The translations under genes were made by a program, and so were the position numbers. Source: Alteromonas mediterranea DE (lineage in GTDB: Bacteria > Pseudomonadota > Gammaproteobacteria > Enterobacterales > Alteromonadaceae). From it: a stretch of 64,000 bases of DNA. The stretch is taken from assembly GCF_000020585.3 (NCBI RefSeq), contig NC_011138.3, positions 522,001-586,000 on the forward strand. The letters run 5' to 3'. Under the pieces are notes generated by a model that did no database searches, was not told the DNA's origin, and saw nothing but the letters and a program-made list of their open reading frames with translations. Of the stretch, positions 1-10,285 are shown piece by piece. Every line of letters starts with the position of its first letter. Position 1 is the stretch's first letter.

Positions 1-1031
1 AACAAGCTGAGGCTATCCTTGAGTTAAAGCTTCGCCATTTAGCCAAACTAGAAGAAATGAAAATTAAAGGTGAGCAGGATGAGCTTGCCGCAGAGCGGGA
101 TAAGCTTCAGCAATTGCTAGGTTCAGACCGCCGTCTTAAAACACTCATTAAAAAAGAAATTCTCGCTGACGCTGAAAAGTATGGTGATGATAGGCGATCG
201 CCTATTGTGGAACGCGGTGAAGCGAAAGCTTTGTCTGAAAAGGAGCTGGTGCCGGCTGAATCGGTTACCGTTGTGCTTTCAGAAAAAGGCTGGGCACGCT
301 GCGCGAAAGGGCACGATATTGACGCAGAGGGTTTGAGTTATAAAGCCGGTGACGGTTATTTATCTAGCGCAGAAGGCAAGAGTAATCAGCCCGCGGTATT
401 TATGGATAGCTCGGGGCGCACCTTCTCGTGTGATGCACATGGGCTGCCATCGGCGCGCAGCCAAGGGGAGCCACTAACGGGGCGCTTTAGTATTGTCGGC
501 GGTGAGTCCTTCCAGCATGCCATTATGGCACAAGACGACAGTAAGTTTCTGGTAGGTTCCGACGCTGGCTATGGCTTTGTTGGAACGTTTAAAGATATGG
601 TGAGTAAAAACAAAGCGGGTAAAGCTTACCTATCGCTACCCACAGCGGCAAAAGTCATGAAGCCCACCCCCGTGACTAACCCTGATACCGACTGGTGCTT
701 AAGTATTTCAAATGAAGGGCGCATGCTGATGTTCCCACTGCGTGATTTACCAAGCTTAGGCAAGGGTAAGGGTAACAAGCTTATTAATATTCCATCGGCG
801 AAGTCACAGTCGCGAGAAGAATACGTCAAAATACTCACTGTAGTTCCGGATGGGACGGCCATAAAAGTAGGTGCGGGTAAACGAAATATGACGTTAAGCG
901 CTGAAGACCTGACCCATTATCAGGGGGAAAGGGGTAGAAGAGGGAATAAACTACCTCGGGGGCTTCAGCGGGTTGATACCGTAGAAGTGGTTGTCGCTGA
1001 CAAGGACGAGGCGCCCGAAGTTTTGGCATAA
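1..1031 (+). CDS. parC: DNA topoisomerase IV subunit A, C-terminal part (5' truncated by window edge)
   Basis: ParC is the DNA-cleaving subunit of topoisomerase IV, which unlinks daughter chromosomes with ParE. The reading frame is already open at base 3 and gives [20 protein letters not shown]. This is the end of the ParC coiled coil and closely resembles E. coli ParC, as does the following GDDRRSP segment. The rest is the beta-pinwheel DNA-binding C-terminal domain. The GyrA-box motif expected in GyrA is not seen, which favours ParC. The catalytic tyrosine lies upstream of the window. A 63-nt gap separates it from the H-NOX gene on the same strand, so readthrough is possible. Confidence 0.93.
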   Translation, partial: QAEAILELKLRHLAKLEEMKIKGEQDELAAERDKLQQLLGSDRRLKTLIKKEILADAEKYGDDRRSPIVERGEAKALSEKELVPAESVTVVLSEKGWARCAKGHDIDAEGLSYKAGDGYLSSAEGKSNQPAVFMDSSGRTFSCDAHGLPSARSQGEPLTGRFSIVGGESFQHAIMAQDDSKFLVGSDAGYGFVGTFKDMVSKNKAGKAYLSLPTAAKVMKPTPVTNPDTDWCLSISNEGRMLMFPLRDLPSLGKGKGNKLINIPSAKSQSREEYVKILTVVPDGTAIKVGAGKRNMTLSAEDLTHYQGERGRRGNKLPRGLQRVDTVEVVVADKDEAPEVLA

Positions 1032-1094
1032 AGTTTAAGTTGTTCTTATGCTTAGGTGAACTACACTCAATTAAGGATTAAATGAGGATTTTAC

Positions 1095-1634
1095 ATGCTA
1101 GGCATAGTTTTTACGTCGTTAATCGATATGCTCGAGGAAAAAGTATCTCCTGAGTTCGCTGACGATGTCATCATGGAAGCTGAGTTAGAAAACGACGGCG
1201 CTTATACTGCAGTGGGCTACTACCCGTTTGAAGAAATGCAACGCTTACTTGGCGTGCTGGTGGAAAAAACGGGTAAGTCTGCTAATGAACTTTTATACGA
1301 TTTCGGCTATTACCTGTTCGGCAAGCTTGCTGCAGTTCACTCAGATGTGTTAGCAAATACGAATGGCATGCTAGATATGCTGATGCACCTTGACGGGGAT
1401 ATTCATGTTCAAGTCAAAAAACTCTATCCCGATGCCGACTTACCCCGGTTTAAAGTACTCTCTCGCACCGATACCGCTATGCGATTACAGTACTATTCAG
1501 AAAGAGAGTTATACCCCTTAGCTGAAGGTTTGATGGACGCCGCAGCCGCGCACTACAACTGCAAGCTAGAGCGGGAAACGCACCAACTTGATACGCCACA
1601 TACTTACGAATTTAGTATTTCTCTCGTTTCATAG
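1095..1634 (+). CDS. H-NOX haem-based nitric oxide sensor protein
   Basis: Stand-alone H-NOX (HNOB) domain of 179 aa, the usual length for the family. It is a cytoplasmic protein that binds haem and senses NO or O2. The proximal haem ligand is H104 in the stretch HVQVKKLYPDADLP. The haem-propionate motif YxSxR is present as Y133, S135 and R137. No distal-pocket tyrosine motif could be assigned by eye, so gas selectivity is not decided here, although most stand-alone bacterial H-NOX proteins sense NO. The start is supported by AGGA upstream of the ATG. The next gene, 9 nt downstream, is a GGDEF-EAL protein. By analogy with characterised H-NOX/diguanylate cyclase pairs, this protein probably controls that enzyme. 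Confidence 0.93.
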   Translation: MLGIVFTSLIDMLEEKVSPEFADDVIMEAELENDGAYTAVGYYPFEEMQRLLGVLVEKTGKSANELLYDFGYYLFGKLAAVHSDVLANTNGMLDMLMHLDGDIHVQVKKLYPDADLPRFKVLSRTDTAMRLQYYSERELYPLAEGLMDAAAAHYNCKLERETHQLDTPHTYEFSISLVS

Positions 1635-1643
1635 GAGTGATCA

Positions 1644-3806
1644 ATGGCTGATGATACGTCCTCCAGCACGCCTTCAAACGATCACGCCGCATTGCTTGAA
1701 CGGCGATTGAAACGGGAGCGCGCAGCAAGAGAGCAGGCGGAAGCGTTACTCGTAGAGAAAATGGAAAGCTTGTACGAAACGCTTAAGCAAAGTCAAAATG
1801 CACAAAAGGATCTTGAGCTAGCGCTTTGGGCTTCTCAGGAGTCGTTTTGGAGCTGGAAAGCGCAATGCGATAGGATGGAGATACGCTCGTTTTCTCTTCA
1901 TTCTGAGAGTGTATCAACATGGTCTGGTACGTTAATTCAATTATTAGAACGTGTGCATGAAGACGACATAGAAGGGCTTCAGTTCCACTGGAGTATGGCA
2001 TTACACGGTAAGCGCGATCGTATAGAGTTCTCTTTTCGCCTAAAGCTAGATGAAGACTTCCAGTGGGTAAGGTTGCGTGGGCGTGTTTTAGAACGTGGAA
2101 ACGCCGGCGAAGCATTGCACATAGTTGGTACGACAAAAGATATCACGCAACAGCGCAAGGCTGAGCAATCCTTTCATTTGATGGCATCGGCTTTTGCTAG
2201 TTCGCGAGAACCTATGCTGGTGCTTTCGCCTGACCTTGTTATTACCGAGTGTAACGATGCTTTCATTCAGTTAATTGGCGCGATGGTGAAAGACCAATGG
2301 GTTGGTCTAGATTTTAACCATATATTTATTACCGAAAAAGTCGATAAAGCGCAGTTAGCTTCGGATAAGCAAGTGCGTTTCGAGTCTAAAATTAAGACAC
2401 AAAGCGGAGAAATCAGAGTCGTTGATATTTCGGTGGCGCTATTTGAGACCTATCAGCAAACTTCTTATCTCATAGCTACTATGCGCGATATCAGCGATCG
2501 CAAACGCAACGAGGCCAGACTACGGCAGCTCGCTCTTCACGATGAGTTGACTGGGTTATCAAATCGAAACTTTTTACGGGAATCTATTACTGGCTTAGTA
2601 GAGAGCAAAAAACCTTTCGTTTTAGTATTTATCGATTTAGACGGCTTTAAAGCGATTAATGATAACGCAGGGCATGAAAGAGGCGATATCGAGCTACAGC
2701 GGGTCGGCGCACAGCTTACCGCCATGTTCGGGCCAATCGGTGAAGTCGGAAGGTGGGGGGGCGATGAGTTTATAGCGGTACTTCCTTCGCAAACATGTGA
2801 GAAAATAGCTGAAAAATCTCAGCAGCTTATTCACCACATCGAAGAAGACGTGATTAGCGTTAAATCTTCAGAGCTAAGGTTATCGGCCAGTATCGGCATT
2901 GCCGACTTTCCCGCGCACAGCGACAGCATAGAAGGCTTGATACAATGTGCAGATGCAGCGATGTATCGCGCAAAAGAGCTAGGGAAAGGGCAAGCTTTCA
3001 TCTACGAGCCTGGGCTTTATGAAAGCATGACTCAGCAAGTGAGTATGGTGAATGATTTACGCAGAACCGTAGAAAACCATCTACTCGATTTTTATATTCA
3101 AGGCAAATACGACCTAAACGGAGAGTTAAAAGGGGGCGAGGTATTGTGCCGTTGGATATCGGGGTTGCACGGCGTGGTTTCGCCAGCTGTATTCATTCCC
3201 ATAGCTGAAGAGCAAAAGCTCGACAGTGCTATTGGTCTACAGGCTTTAGAGGCGGCATGTGATTACATTTCTATTATGGAGTCGCAGCAAGGTGAGTCAA
3301 TACCGCTGTCGGTGAATATTAGCGCCAACCAAATGCTTGATCCGAACTTTCCGCAGCAGGCGCTAAAGATTTGTATGAACAACAGTGTCTCCCCTGAATA
3401 TATCGAGTTGGAATTGACAGAGTCGGTATTTATTCGGGATGAAAAAGCGGCGCTTAGGGCGTTAAATACGCTAAAGGAAAATGGCTTTAGGCTCTCCTTA
3501 GACGACTTTGGTAGTGGTTTTTCATCGCTTAGCTATTTGCGCAGCTTTCAGTTTGAAGTGGTCAAAGTGGATAAAAGCTTGATTCAAGGCATACACCTAG
3601 ATAGCAAAGCCAATGCACTGTTTAATGGCCTAATTGCCATGTTAAAAAGCCTGCAAATAGAGGTTGTCGCTGAAGGTGTTGAATTAGAGTCTTACTTACC
3701 TTTTATGCAACAAGCGGATATTCAGCTTATGCAGGGCTTTTACTTTGATAAACCTATGCCTTACGACCAGTTTCTTGCTAGGCATACATCGGAGCCTAAC
3801 CGTTAG
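1644..3806 (+). CDS. PAS-GGDEF-EAL cyclic-di-GMP enzyme (H-NOX partner)
   Basis: A 720-aa cytoplasmic protein without obvious transmembrane segments. It has an N-terminal charged helix (about 15-60), two PAS/PAC-like regions (about 85-175, ending VGTTKDITQQRK, and 180-290, ending IATMRDISDRKR), a GGDEF domain (about 295-455) and an EAL domain (about 475-715). The cyclase signature RWGGDEF is intact near residue 370. The EAL domain keeps its motif as EVL (GGEVLCRW), plus NISANQ, ELTES, DDFGSG, KVDKS and AEGVE, so both activities are possible. It is translationally close to the H-NOX gene (ATCA then ATG, 9-nt gap), as in H-NOX-associated c-di-GMP enzymes that switch activity with gas binding. 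Which activity dominates cannot be told from sequence. Confidence 0.92.
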   Translation: MADDTSSSTPSNDHAALLERRLKRERAAREQAEALLVEKMESLYETLKQSQNAQKDLELALWASQESFWSWKAQCDRMEIRSFSLHSESVSTWSGTLIQLLERVHEDDIEGLQFHWSMALHGKRDRIEFSFRLKLDEDFQWVRLRGRVLERGNAGEALHIVGTTKDITQQRKAEQSFHLMASAFASSREPMLVLSPDLVITECNDAFIQLIGAMVKDQWVGLDFNHIFITEKVDKAQLASDKQVRFESKIKTQSGEIRVVDISVALFETYQQTSYLIATMRDISDRKRNEARLRQLALHDELTGLSNRNFLRESITGLVESKKPFVLVFIDLDGFKAINDNAGHERGDIELQRVGAQLTAMFGPIGEVGRWGGDEFIAVLPSQTCEKIAEKSQQLIHHIEEDVISVKSSELRLSASIGIADFPAHSDSIEGLIQCADAAMYRAKELGKGQAFIYEPGLYESMTQQVSMVNDLRRTVENHLLDFYIQGKYDLNGELKGGEVLCRWISGLHGVVSPAVFIPIAEEQKLDSAIGLQALEAACDYISIMESQQGESIPLSVNISANQMLDPNFPQQALKICMNNSVSPEYIELELTESVFIRDEKAALRALNTLKENGFRLSLDDFGSGFSSLSYLRSFQFEVVKVDKSLIQGIHLDSKANALFNGLIAMLKSLQIEVVAEGVELESYLPFMQQADIQLMQGFYFDKPMPYDQFLARHTSEPNR

Positions 3807-3882
3807 TACCAAGCCGCGACAACTCACTCTCTAAATTATGTTGGAATGTGTCATCGCTATTTAGGATGGGTCAGCGAATACA

Positions 3883-3908
3883 AAAAAAGCCCAACAATGG
3901 GCTTTTTT
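3883..3908. terminator. Bidirectional intrinsic terminator
   Basis: AAAAAAGCCCA, a 4-nt loop, then TGGGCTTTTTT. The perfect 11-bp stem has an A-run on one side and a T-run on the other. It sits between the convergent GGDEF-EAL gene and the DUF1338 gene and can serve both. Confidence 0.85.
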
Positions 3909-3926
3909 CACCACCCGTGGTTTATG

Positions 3927-4733
3927 CTATTTCGCATTCGTACTTTCAAAGATTTTATCCGCCGATGCGGCAACAAAACCAGTATAAAGTTTACCGTCAG
4001 GCATTTCATAGCGCTGGGCAAATTCGTAGAAACAGCTTGGGATAGCCACAGTCTCATCGCTAAAAGCGACGTCTGCGCGGTCGGCCATTGTCGAAGACTG
4101 AGCAAGATAAACCTCTGGTCCCCCCTTAATTTCACCGCCCGATGTGTTAAGTACAAATCCGGCTTCTTTAAGCAGGGTGTTCACATCAGCAAGCTCATTA
4201 GTGCGGGTTAAGTAGTTTACGCTTACCGTAAAATGGTTAGCACGAAAGCCCCAAGCTGCCATCCACGCCGCATATTCTGACTCATTTAACAGCGTGTCGT
4301 ACTCAGCTTTAGAGACCTCCCAGTGCTTCCCTGAATACAGGAAGTTGTCGGCCTTTACCATTGAATCTGGCATTTGCTCTACAAGCTTTTTGATAATGGC
4401 TTGCGCTTGGTCTGAAAGCTCATCAACGCGAAGTTCACTAATAAACACTTTGGGCTTGGTATCGTCGGGGTGCTCAAAATGTTTGGCTGTGAGCTTTTTG
4501 GCTTCAAAGTTGTAGTCGCCTTTCGCTTCATATCCCAAAGCTAAGAAATGTGCTGCAAGCTTATCTAAGCGAGTTTTATCAAGGGCAAATGTTCTAAAAG
4601 CAACGTGGTCGTTAACGATATCGTTCGTGTTTTCTTCACCGGCTAATAGGGCATGTATTTTATGTGCTGAGGGAGTGATTGTTACGTAATCGTCCCACAT
4701 ATTGCTGAACAACGTATCTATGTTGCTATGCAT
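3927..4733 (-). CDS. DUF1338 family protein (HglS/YdcJ-like non-haem iron dioxygenase fold)
   Basis: 268-aa cytoplasmic protein of the DUF1338 family. The characterised relative HglS converts 2-oxoadipate to 2-hydroxyglutarate in lysine catabolism, using an Fe(II) held by two His and one Glu. Candidate equivalents here are H43 (in DHVAFRTF, with R47 as possible substrate-binding Arg), H167 (RANHFTV) and E207 (GGPEVYL). This is a short family member compared with HglS. It lies directly downstream of astD on the same strand, 115 nt away with a hairpin between, so it may be expressed with arginine catabolism genes. A role in handling 2-oxoacids from amino acid breakdown is inference; the substrate is unknown. 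AAAGGA lies about 11 nt before the ATG. Confidence 0.82.
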   Translation of the reverse strand: MHSNIDTLFSNMWDDYVTITPSAHKIHALLAGEENTNDIVNDHVAFRTFALDKTRLDKLAAHFLALGYEAKGDYNFEAKKLTAKHFEHPDDTKPKVFISELRVDELSDQAQAIIKKLVEQMPDSMVKADNFLYSGKHWEVSKAEYDTLLNESEYAAWMAAWGFRANHFTVSVNYLTRTNELADVNTLLKEAGFVLNTSGGEIKGGPEVYLAQSSTMADRADVAFSDETVAIPSCFYEFAQRYEMPDGKLYTGFVAASADKIFESTNAK

Positions 4734-4799
4734 GGTAGTAGGGTCCTTTCTGTCGTTAACTATTTTAAGGAATAGTTCGTATAAGCTAGGTGCGAAAAT

Positions 4800-4829
4800 G
4801 GCCGAAGCGCACGGTGCTTCGGCCTTTTT
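4800..4829. terminator. Terminator-like hairpin after astD
   Basis: GGCCGAAGC, 7-nt loop, GCTTCGGCC, flanked by TTTTTA on the plus side and ATTTT on the minus side. The strong GC-rich 9-bp stem lies between astD and the DUF1338 gene. It could end or attenuate transcription running from astD into the DUF1338 gene. Confidence 0.75.
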
Positions 4830-4848
4830 AGATAACGTGAAGCTAGGC

Positions 4849-6318
4849 TTACATTGATAAACCTGGGCTTAACTTGCCTGGCATAGTGACTTTATCAAGC
4901 TCGACCGAAGCTACGGGGTATGCGCAGTAATCTGCTGCATAAAACGCGCTGGCTCTGTGATTGCCACTGTCGCCTACGCCGCCAAACGGTGCGGCACTGC
5001 TTGCGCCGGTAATAGGTCTGTTCCAGTTTACGATGCCCGCGCGGATACGCGCAAAGAAATAACGGTAATCTTCTTCACTGTCACCTAAAAGACCTGCCGA
5101 CAAACCAAAACTGGTGTTATTGGCTTCTGCAATCGCGTCATCAAAGCTAGTATAGCGAATGACTTTTAATAGCGGACCAAAGTGTTCTTCGTCAGGCAGT
5201 GAAGCAAGCATGTCAGTTACATCGATAATACCCGGCGTAGCAAAGCCTTTGCTTTCGTCTTGCTGCTCAAGACGTACCAATACTTTACCGCCTAAGCTTT
5301 CAAGTTCTTGCTGTGCTTTCACCATGAGAGCTGCAGCACTACTTGAAATCATTGCACCCATAAATGGCTGATCTTCAGCATCGTAATCGCCAACTTTGAT
5401 ATTTTTGGTTACTTCGATAAGGCGAGCAAGGATCTCGTCGCCTTTGGCGTCGGCTGGCAAGAACAAGCGGCGCGCACACGTGCAGCGCTGACCTGACGTG
5501 ATGAAAGCAGACTGAACGATGTCGTGTACCGCAGCATCAACATCGGCTACGTCTTTTACGATTAACGGGTTGTTACCGCCCATTTCAAGGGCCAAGATTT
5601 TACCTGGGTGGCCAGCGAACTGTTCGTGTAAGATCCTTCCTGTATGCGAACTTCCGGTAAAGAACAAACCGTCAATGTCATTGTGCGAAGCCAGGGCTTT
5701 ACCCGTTTCCACTTCACCTTGGACAAGATTAAGTACACCGGCCGGAAGGCCTGCCGCATCCCACAGTTTCACCATTTCTTGTGCAACCATGGGCGTTAAA
5801 TCGCTTGGTTTAAACACAACCGTGTTACCCGCGATAAGAGCAGGAACAATGTGTCCATTAGGAAGGTGACCCGGGAAATTGTAGGGGCCGAATACCGCTA
5901 CCACGCCGTGAGGTTTGTGGCGAATAAAGGCTTTACCTACTGGCATTGGGTTTTCAACATTGCCGGTGCGCTCAAAGTAGGCCTTCTCAGAAATACCGAT
6001 TTTGCCCATCATGGCGCCCACTTCCGTGGCCGTCTCCCACTCAGGTTTACCGGTTTCTTTTGCCATTACTTTGGCAAGGTGAGCTTTTGCTTCTTCAAGC
6101 TTAGCGCCGTAAATCTTAATAATTTCAAGACGCGCTTCAACCGTCTTCATGCTCCACGCTGGAAGTGCAGCACGGGCAGCGCTAATCGCGTCGTCGATTT
6201 GCTCTGCTGTGGCAGACTTGCCTTCCCAAATAATTTCATTTTTGGCTGGGTCAACTGAGGTTAGGTCGTGACCTTGTCCGGCAACCCATTCACCGTTTAT
6301 AAAATGTGTATGTAGCAT
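4849..6318 (-). CDS. astD: N-succinylglutamate 5-semialdehyde dehydrogenase
   Basis: Fourth enzyme of the arginine succinyltransferase (AST) pathway: succinylglutamate semialdehyde + NAD+ to succinylglutamate. It has the aldehyde dehydrogenase fold, with the N-terminal signature [11 protein letters not shown], the general-base Glu in ALEMGGNN and the catalytic Cys in [10 protein letters not shown] (about residue 280). The open frame extends to 6372, inside astA. I chose the ATG at 6318 because [11 protein letters not shown] is the family start and AAGGA lies about 12 nt upstream. This leaves a 13-nt gap to astA and gives 489 aa, normal for the family. Part of argD/astC-astA-astD. Confidence 0.95.
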   Translation of the reverse strand: MLHTHFINGEWVAGQGHDLTSVDPAKNEIIWEGKSATAEQIDDAISAARAALPAWSMKTVEARLEIIKIYGAKLEEAKAHLAKVMAKETGKPEWETATEVGAMMGKIGISEKAYFERTGNVENPMPVGKAFIRHKPHGVVAVFGPYNFPGHLPNGHIVPALIAGNTVVFKPSDLTPMVAQEMVKLWDAAGLPAGVLNLVQGEVETGKALASHNDIDGLFFTGSSHTGRILHEQFAGHPGKILALEMGGNNPLIVKDVADVDAAVHDIVQSAFITSGQRCTCARRLFLPADAKGDEILARLIEVTKNIKVGDYDAEDQPFMGAMISSSAAALMVKAQQELESLGGKVLVRLEQQDESKGFATPGIIDVTDMLASLPDEEHFGPLLKVIRYTSFDDAIAEANNTSFGLSAGLLGDSEEDYRYFFARIRAGIVNWNRPITGASSAAPFGGVGDSGNHRASAFYAADYCAYPVASVELDKVTMPGKLSPGLSM

Positions 6319-6331
6319 AGTGGGTGTCCTT

Positions 6332-7369
6332 TTAGTCTCTGTAGGTGACAGGGGCAAAGCGTACGTGTTCACCCTCTTTCACATTCAGTGCAGCAGCGGC
6401 CTGGCGAGAAAGCACGGCAACCTGCTTCTCTTCGCTTACCGTCATTTCGGTGGCTACTGCACGGAAATCAGATATAGATGTGTTAATAATGTAGTGCGTT
6501 TGCCCTAACGCAGCTGCGTTGTCGTCAATGAAAACCGGTAGTTTTACACTCGACTGTGCAGTGCGAATATGGCTTAGGTTCGCTTCAACCGTGGGGCCTG
6601 CGTCGAAAATATCTACGTAACCGCGGCAAGAAAAGCCCTCTTCCTCTAATAGCTGAAGGGCTGGGCGGGTTTTTTCGTGTACCTCGCCAATCACTTCTTG
6701 AGCTTCTTTACTCAGTAAATTTACGTAAATCGGGTATTTAGGCATAAGTTCAGCAATGAACACCTTGTTGCCAATACCCGTGAGGTAGTCGGCCGTTGGA
6801 AAGTCCATAGAGAAGAAGTGGGTCTCTAGCCATTCCCAAAACGGTGAACGGCCTTCTTCGTCACTTACACCACGCATTTCGGCAATCACGGTTTCTGAAA
6901 AGCGCTCGCGATGTTCCATCATAAACAAGAAGCGAACTTTAGACAGGAAGCGGCCGTTAATACCGCCTCGCGCTTGCTCACGAAGAAAGAGGGTGCAGAT
7001 TTCAGTGACACCGGTGTAGTCATTACAAAACGTTAAAATGTCTACCGTATTGTGAATGTTTAGCTCGCGAGAAGCATGCACTACTTTACTTAAATGGTAG
7101 TGATAGAAAGCATCGTCAATACCAACTGCAGCTTCAATACCTGTCGTGCCCACAACCGTACCGGAAGTGGTATCTTCCATTACAAACAAGTATGACTCAT
7201 CGCCAGGCTCGGTTACGTTAGGTTTGTTAAACGCAGTTTCTGCACGATCAATTTTGCGCTGTAGTAACTCGTCGTTAACGGGCAGTGACGTAAAGCCAAT
7301 ACCCGATTCAACGGCAATTTCTTTCAGCGCGTTATAGTCGGCCTTTGTAATAGGGCGAATGATATTCAT
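6332..7369 (-). CDS. astA: Arginine N-succinyltransferase
   Basis: First enzyme of the AST pathway: arginine + succinyl-CoA to N2-succinylarginine. The 345-aa length is typical of AstA. Recognisable features are the N-terminal [17 protein letters not shown] and the [16 protein letters not shown] stretch typical of the family. It lies 20 nt downstream of the aminotransferase gene and 13 nt upstream of astD, so it is almost certainly co-transcribed with them. Succinylarginine dihydrolase (astB) and succinylglutamate desuccinylase (astE) are not in this window and must lie elsewhere if the pathway is complete. Confidence 0.95.
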   Translation of the reverse strand: MNIIRPITKADYNALKEIAVESGIGFTSLPVNDELLQRKIDRAETAFNKPNVTEPGDESYLFVMEDTTSGTVVGTTGIEAAVGIDDAFYHYHLSKVVHASRELNIHNTVDILTFCNDYTGVTEICTLFLREQARGGINGRFLSKVRFLFMMEHRERFSETVIAEMRGVSDEEGRSPFWEWLETHFFSMDFPTADYLTGIGNKVFIAELMPKYPIYVNLLSKEAQEVIGEVHEKTRPALQLLEEEGFSCRGYVDIFDAGPTVEANLSHIRTAQSSVKLPVFIDDNAAALGQTHYIINTSISDFRAVATEMTVSEEKQVAVLSRQAAAALNVKEGEHVRFAPVTYRD

Positions 7370-7389
7370 GTTCGCTACTCGTGTTGTAA

Positions 7390-8598
7390 TTATTCGGCGT
7401 TTACAACGGCGGCAACGGCGCGCTCAAAACGTGCTAAACCTTCTTTAATGTCTTCATCAGGGATAACCAATGAAGGCGCAAAACGAATCACGTTCATACC
7501 GGCAACCAAGCACATTAGGTTTTCTTTCGTTGCTGCCATCATGAAGTCACGGGCGCGACCTTGGTATTTTTCATTTAGTGCACAGCCTAGCAGCATGCCT
7601 TGACCACGAACTTCTTCAAATACGTTGTATTTTTCGTTAATCGCACCTAAAAGCTCACGGAAAAGCGCTTCTTTTTTAAGTACACCTTCAAGTACTTCTG
7701 GCTGATTAACGATATCTAATGCTTTTTCCGCAACCGCACAGGCCAATGGGTTTCCGCCGTACGTACTGCCGTGAGTGCCTGGTTTAAGGTGTGCGGCAAT
7801 ATCATTTGTAGTTAGCATGGCACCAATTGGAAAGCCGCCGCCTAACGATTTTGCTGTGGTAAGGATATCCGGTGTTACGCCAAGACCCATGTAAGCATAC
7901 AGGTGGCCAGTACGACCAACGCCTGACTGGACTTCATCAAATATAAGTAGCGCGTTGTGCTTGTCGCATAGCTCGCGAACCCCTTTTACAAAGTCAGCGT
8001 CTGGTGGAATGATGCCGCCTTCGCCTTGCAATGGCTCCATCATTACCGCACAGGTTTTGTCAGAGATAAGTGCTTCAAATGCAGCGAGGTCGTTGTAATC
8101 ACAATGGTCAACTGCGCCCGGCTTAGGGCCAAAACCATCAGAGTAAGCCGCTTGACCCCCAACCGTTACGGTAAAGAACGTACGGCCGTGGAAACCTTTA
8201 TTAAACGCAATGATTTGGTTCTTATCTTCGCCGTGCTTGTCTAGCGCCCAGCGACGAGCTAATTTTAGCGCCGCCTCATTAGCTTCTGCACCTGAGTTCG
8301 CAAAATAAACTTTGTCGGAAAAGGTGGCATCGTTAAGCTTTTTAGCAAGGCGAAGCGCGGGTTCGTTGGTAAATACATTACTTAAATGCCAAAGCTTGCT
8401 GCCTTGTTCATTTAGTGCTTTAACTAGCTCAGGATGGCAGTGGCCTAAAACATTTACTGCGATACCGCCTGCAAAGTCGATGTACTCAGCACCCTCTTGA
8501 TCCCATACGCGTGAACCTTCACCTCGAACAGGTACCATACCTGCTGGGTTATAGTTAGGAACCATTACATCATCAAATGTAGCGCGAGTTACGTTCAT
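7390..8598 (-). CDS. astC: Acetylornithine/succinylornithine aminotransferase (class III, PLP)
   Basis: 402-aa PLP-dependent aminotransferase of the ArgD/AstC type. It transfers the delta-amino group of acetylornithine (biosynthesis) or succinylornithine (AST catabolism) to 2-oxoglutarate. Motifs include [15 protein letters not shown], the [11 protein letters not shown] stretch holding the PLP-ring Asp, and the Schiff-base Lys in [15 protein letters not shown]. It heads the operon with astA and astD, which argues for AstC. No separate argD is seen in the arg operon at 37-44 kb, so this one enzyme may serve both pathways, as ArgD does in several bacteria. argD would be an equally fair symbol. 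Confidence 0.93.
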   Translation of the reverse strand: MNVTRATFDDVMVPNYNPAGMVPVRGEGSRVWDQEGAEYIDFAGGIAVNVLGHCHPELVKALNEQGSKLWHLSNVFTNEPALRLAKKLNDATFSDKVYFANSGAEANEAALKLARRWALDKHGEDKNQIIAFNKGFHGRTFFTVTVGGQAAYSDGFGPKPGAVDHCDYNDLAAFEALISDKTCAVMMEPLQGEGGIIPPDADFVKGVRELCDKHNALLIFDEVQSGVGRTGHLYAYMGLGVTPDILTTAKSLGGGFPIGAMLTTNDIAAHLKPGTHGSTYGGNPLACAVAEKALDIVNQPEVLEGVLKKEALFRELLGAINEKYNVFEEVRGQGMLLGCALNEKYQGRARDFMMAATKENLMCLVAGMNVIRFAPSLVIPDEDIKEGLARFERAVAAVVNAE

Positions 8599-9064
8599 CT
8601 TTGTTACCTCTGCATTGGGCGCTAAACCACTTTTTTGTGTTCATGTTCGTAAAGCATTGGAAGAGAATTTCTTCCCACTCTTAAGCACGCAACATTATTT
8701 TAGCGCATAAAAACTAATCGGATTTGGTTTACAGTATGCCATTTTTTTTAACATTTGTCTTCTTCCTAAAAGGCTGCAGCCCTTTATTTATAAGGACTGT
8801 GGCTTAATTTGCAGGAAAAGTGAATAACTATTAACTACTGGGCTATATCATTTAGTAATAATCGAGTTTTCTGCTTGGAAAACGGTTATACGCTGGCTAT
8901 AGCAGCATTGCTGCGCGAGTAAATTGTTGAAAAAAGTATCGTCCAAACACGCATGTCTATACTGAGGTTGGCGGGCAAAGCCGTAAGGAAAGCCCGTTTT
9001 CTAGAGGATAAGTGAATTTCATGTTGCACATTGCATAACGAGTGCATGAATATCCACTAAATTT
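8599..9064. other. 466-bp intergenic region, no gene seen
   Basis: AT-rich stretch between the start of astC (minus) and the end of the HDOD gene (minus). It must hold the astC promoter. I see no convincing ARG box. A short CGGGC/GCCCG inverted repeat followed by TTTTC is present at 8972-9000 on the plus strand, without a gene ahead of it. No open frame is supported. Confidence 0.5.
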
Positions 9065-10285
9065 TTAATGACTGTCTTCGTTTTTAACTAATGGAAGAGT
9101 AAAAATATCGATAGTTTTAAGTTTCTCAAGGGCCCCTTGAGGGTACTTTTGTTCTACAAAAAGAGGCTTTACATCTTTCATCTCAACCAGTTTCAATTGG
9201 TGTAACATCCGAACTTGTGTATAAGAGCGAGCCTGATGAAGTACTTTGCACAGGCTACCACTTTCAGCCGGTATCTTGTTCGCACAATCCCGCATAGGCG
9301 ATGCTATAGGCAGCCGTTTCAAATTCATCCATTCCATGATGTCGGCACTTACTGCATCGGCAAACTCTTGTTGCATAGCAATAAGATGATTTGCTGAGGG
9401 AGTTATTTTAAGTAAGGCTTCATGTCGCTTTTGCTCCTTGTCTTTTTGACACTCTTTTAGCAGGTGAAGCTGAATTTTATCAAACAGTTTGAAGTAAAGC
9501 CGTGTTACTGCACAGCGCCCTAAGTTACTTAGCATACCCAACGTATAGGCGGTATTTTTGTTAATGTCATTGATAATCCCTAAGCGCTTTGTTGTCATGG
9601 CTACACCCGTCGAATAGCGTGTAAGCTTTTGCTTGATTAACGGATAGGGGTCGGTAATTTGCGGCATAGCGCGCTTTAAAATTAGCGAAGGGATTAAGGT
9701 GCGTAAGTTTTCTATACCTAAAAAGCTAAGCGCCGTTCTCAGCGTTTCAACAACGATAATGCGACCGCGAGAGTCTTTACGTCTAAATTGGGGGGTATTA
9801 ACGACAACGATAAGCTCATCGTAAAGCCACGGCATGGTAGCGGCGATGGGCTCTAATTTAGAGACAGAACACGCCCTTACTGAGAGCGCATCAAGCAATT
9901 CGCCGATGTTTTCTGGTAAATTAAGTACGTTTTGTACAAGTTCGTCGGTATAGCTGAGTTGCTCGGTCAACTCTTCGAAAAGTATCTCGTGAAGTTGATG
10001 GCTTACCGACTCTTGATAGGTTGCTTCCGTTTTTTCTTGCAGGCGCTTATTCTCAATCGCCACTTTCTCAACATTCAGCAGTAGCCGACGAGCGTCACCT
10101 TGTTCAGATTGTTCGAAGCTCACTTCACCAACTCGACGCCTTCCTAGCATTTCGAGCACGCGTTCTGGAGAAATAAGCATGTTCTCGAATCGTTCGTCGA
10201 TTGTGGGCGGTGTGGTTGCCCCCATTGTCATATTAAAAGCACTCCTGCTCATAACTTTTTGTTGAACGGCAATATTATCGTACAT
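9065..10285 (-). CDS. HDOD domain protein
   Basis: 406-aa soluble protein. Residues about 105-330 resemble the HDOD domain, a degenerate HD-type helical domain found in bacterial signalling proteins: LPENIGELLDALS, then an ETLRTALSFLGIENLRTL-type helix and the AYTLGMLSNLGRCAVTRLYFKL helix. No GGDEF, EAL or receiver domain is attached. HDOD proteins often sit in c-di-GMP or stress-signalling pathways, but no specific role can be assigned. The first 50 residues look disordered. An ATG at residue 12 or 20 is an alternative start. The gene is flanked by 240 nt and 466 nt of non-coding DNA, so it is probably a single-gene unit. Confidence 0.75.
   Translation of the reverse strand: MYDNIAVQQKVMSRSAFNMTMGATTPPTIDERFENMLISPERVLEMLGRRRVGEVSFEQSEQGDARRLLLNVEKVAIENKRLQEKTEATYQESVSHQLHEILFEELTEQLSYTDELVQNVLNLPENIGELLDALSVRACSVSKLEPIAATMPWLYDELIVVVNTPQFRRKDSRGRIIVVETLRTALSFLGIENLRTLIPSLILKRAMPQITDPYPLIKQKLTRYSTGVAMTTKRLGIINDINKNTAYTLGMLSNLGRCAVTRLYFKLFDKIQLHLLKECQKDKEQKRHEALLKITPSANHLIAMQQEFADAVSADIMEWMNLKRLPIASPMRDCANKIPAESGSLCKVLHQARSYTQVRMLHQLKLVEMKDVKPLFVEQKYPQGALEKLKTIDIFTLPLVKNEDSH

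Noticed and set aside
3846..4211. 121-codon plus-strand frame
   Set aside because: It lies opposite the DUF1338 gene, starts within the terminator region and shows no protein-like features.
8940..9000. c-di-GMP (GEMM) riboswitch-like stretch with CACGCA and GGCAAAGCC
   Set aside because: Only fragments of the consensus are present, the stems do not pair as required, and there is no gene downstream on that strand.
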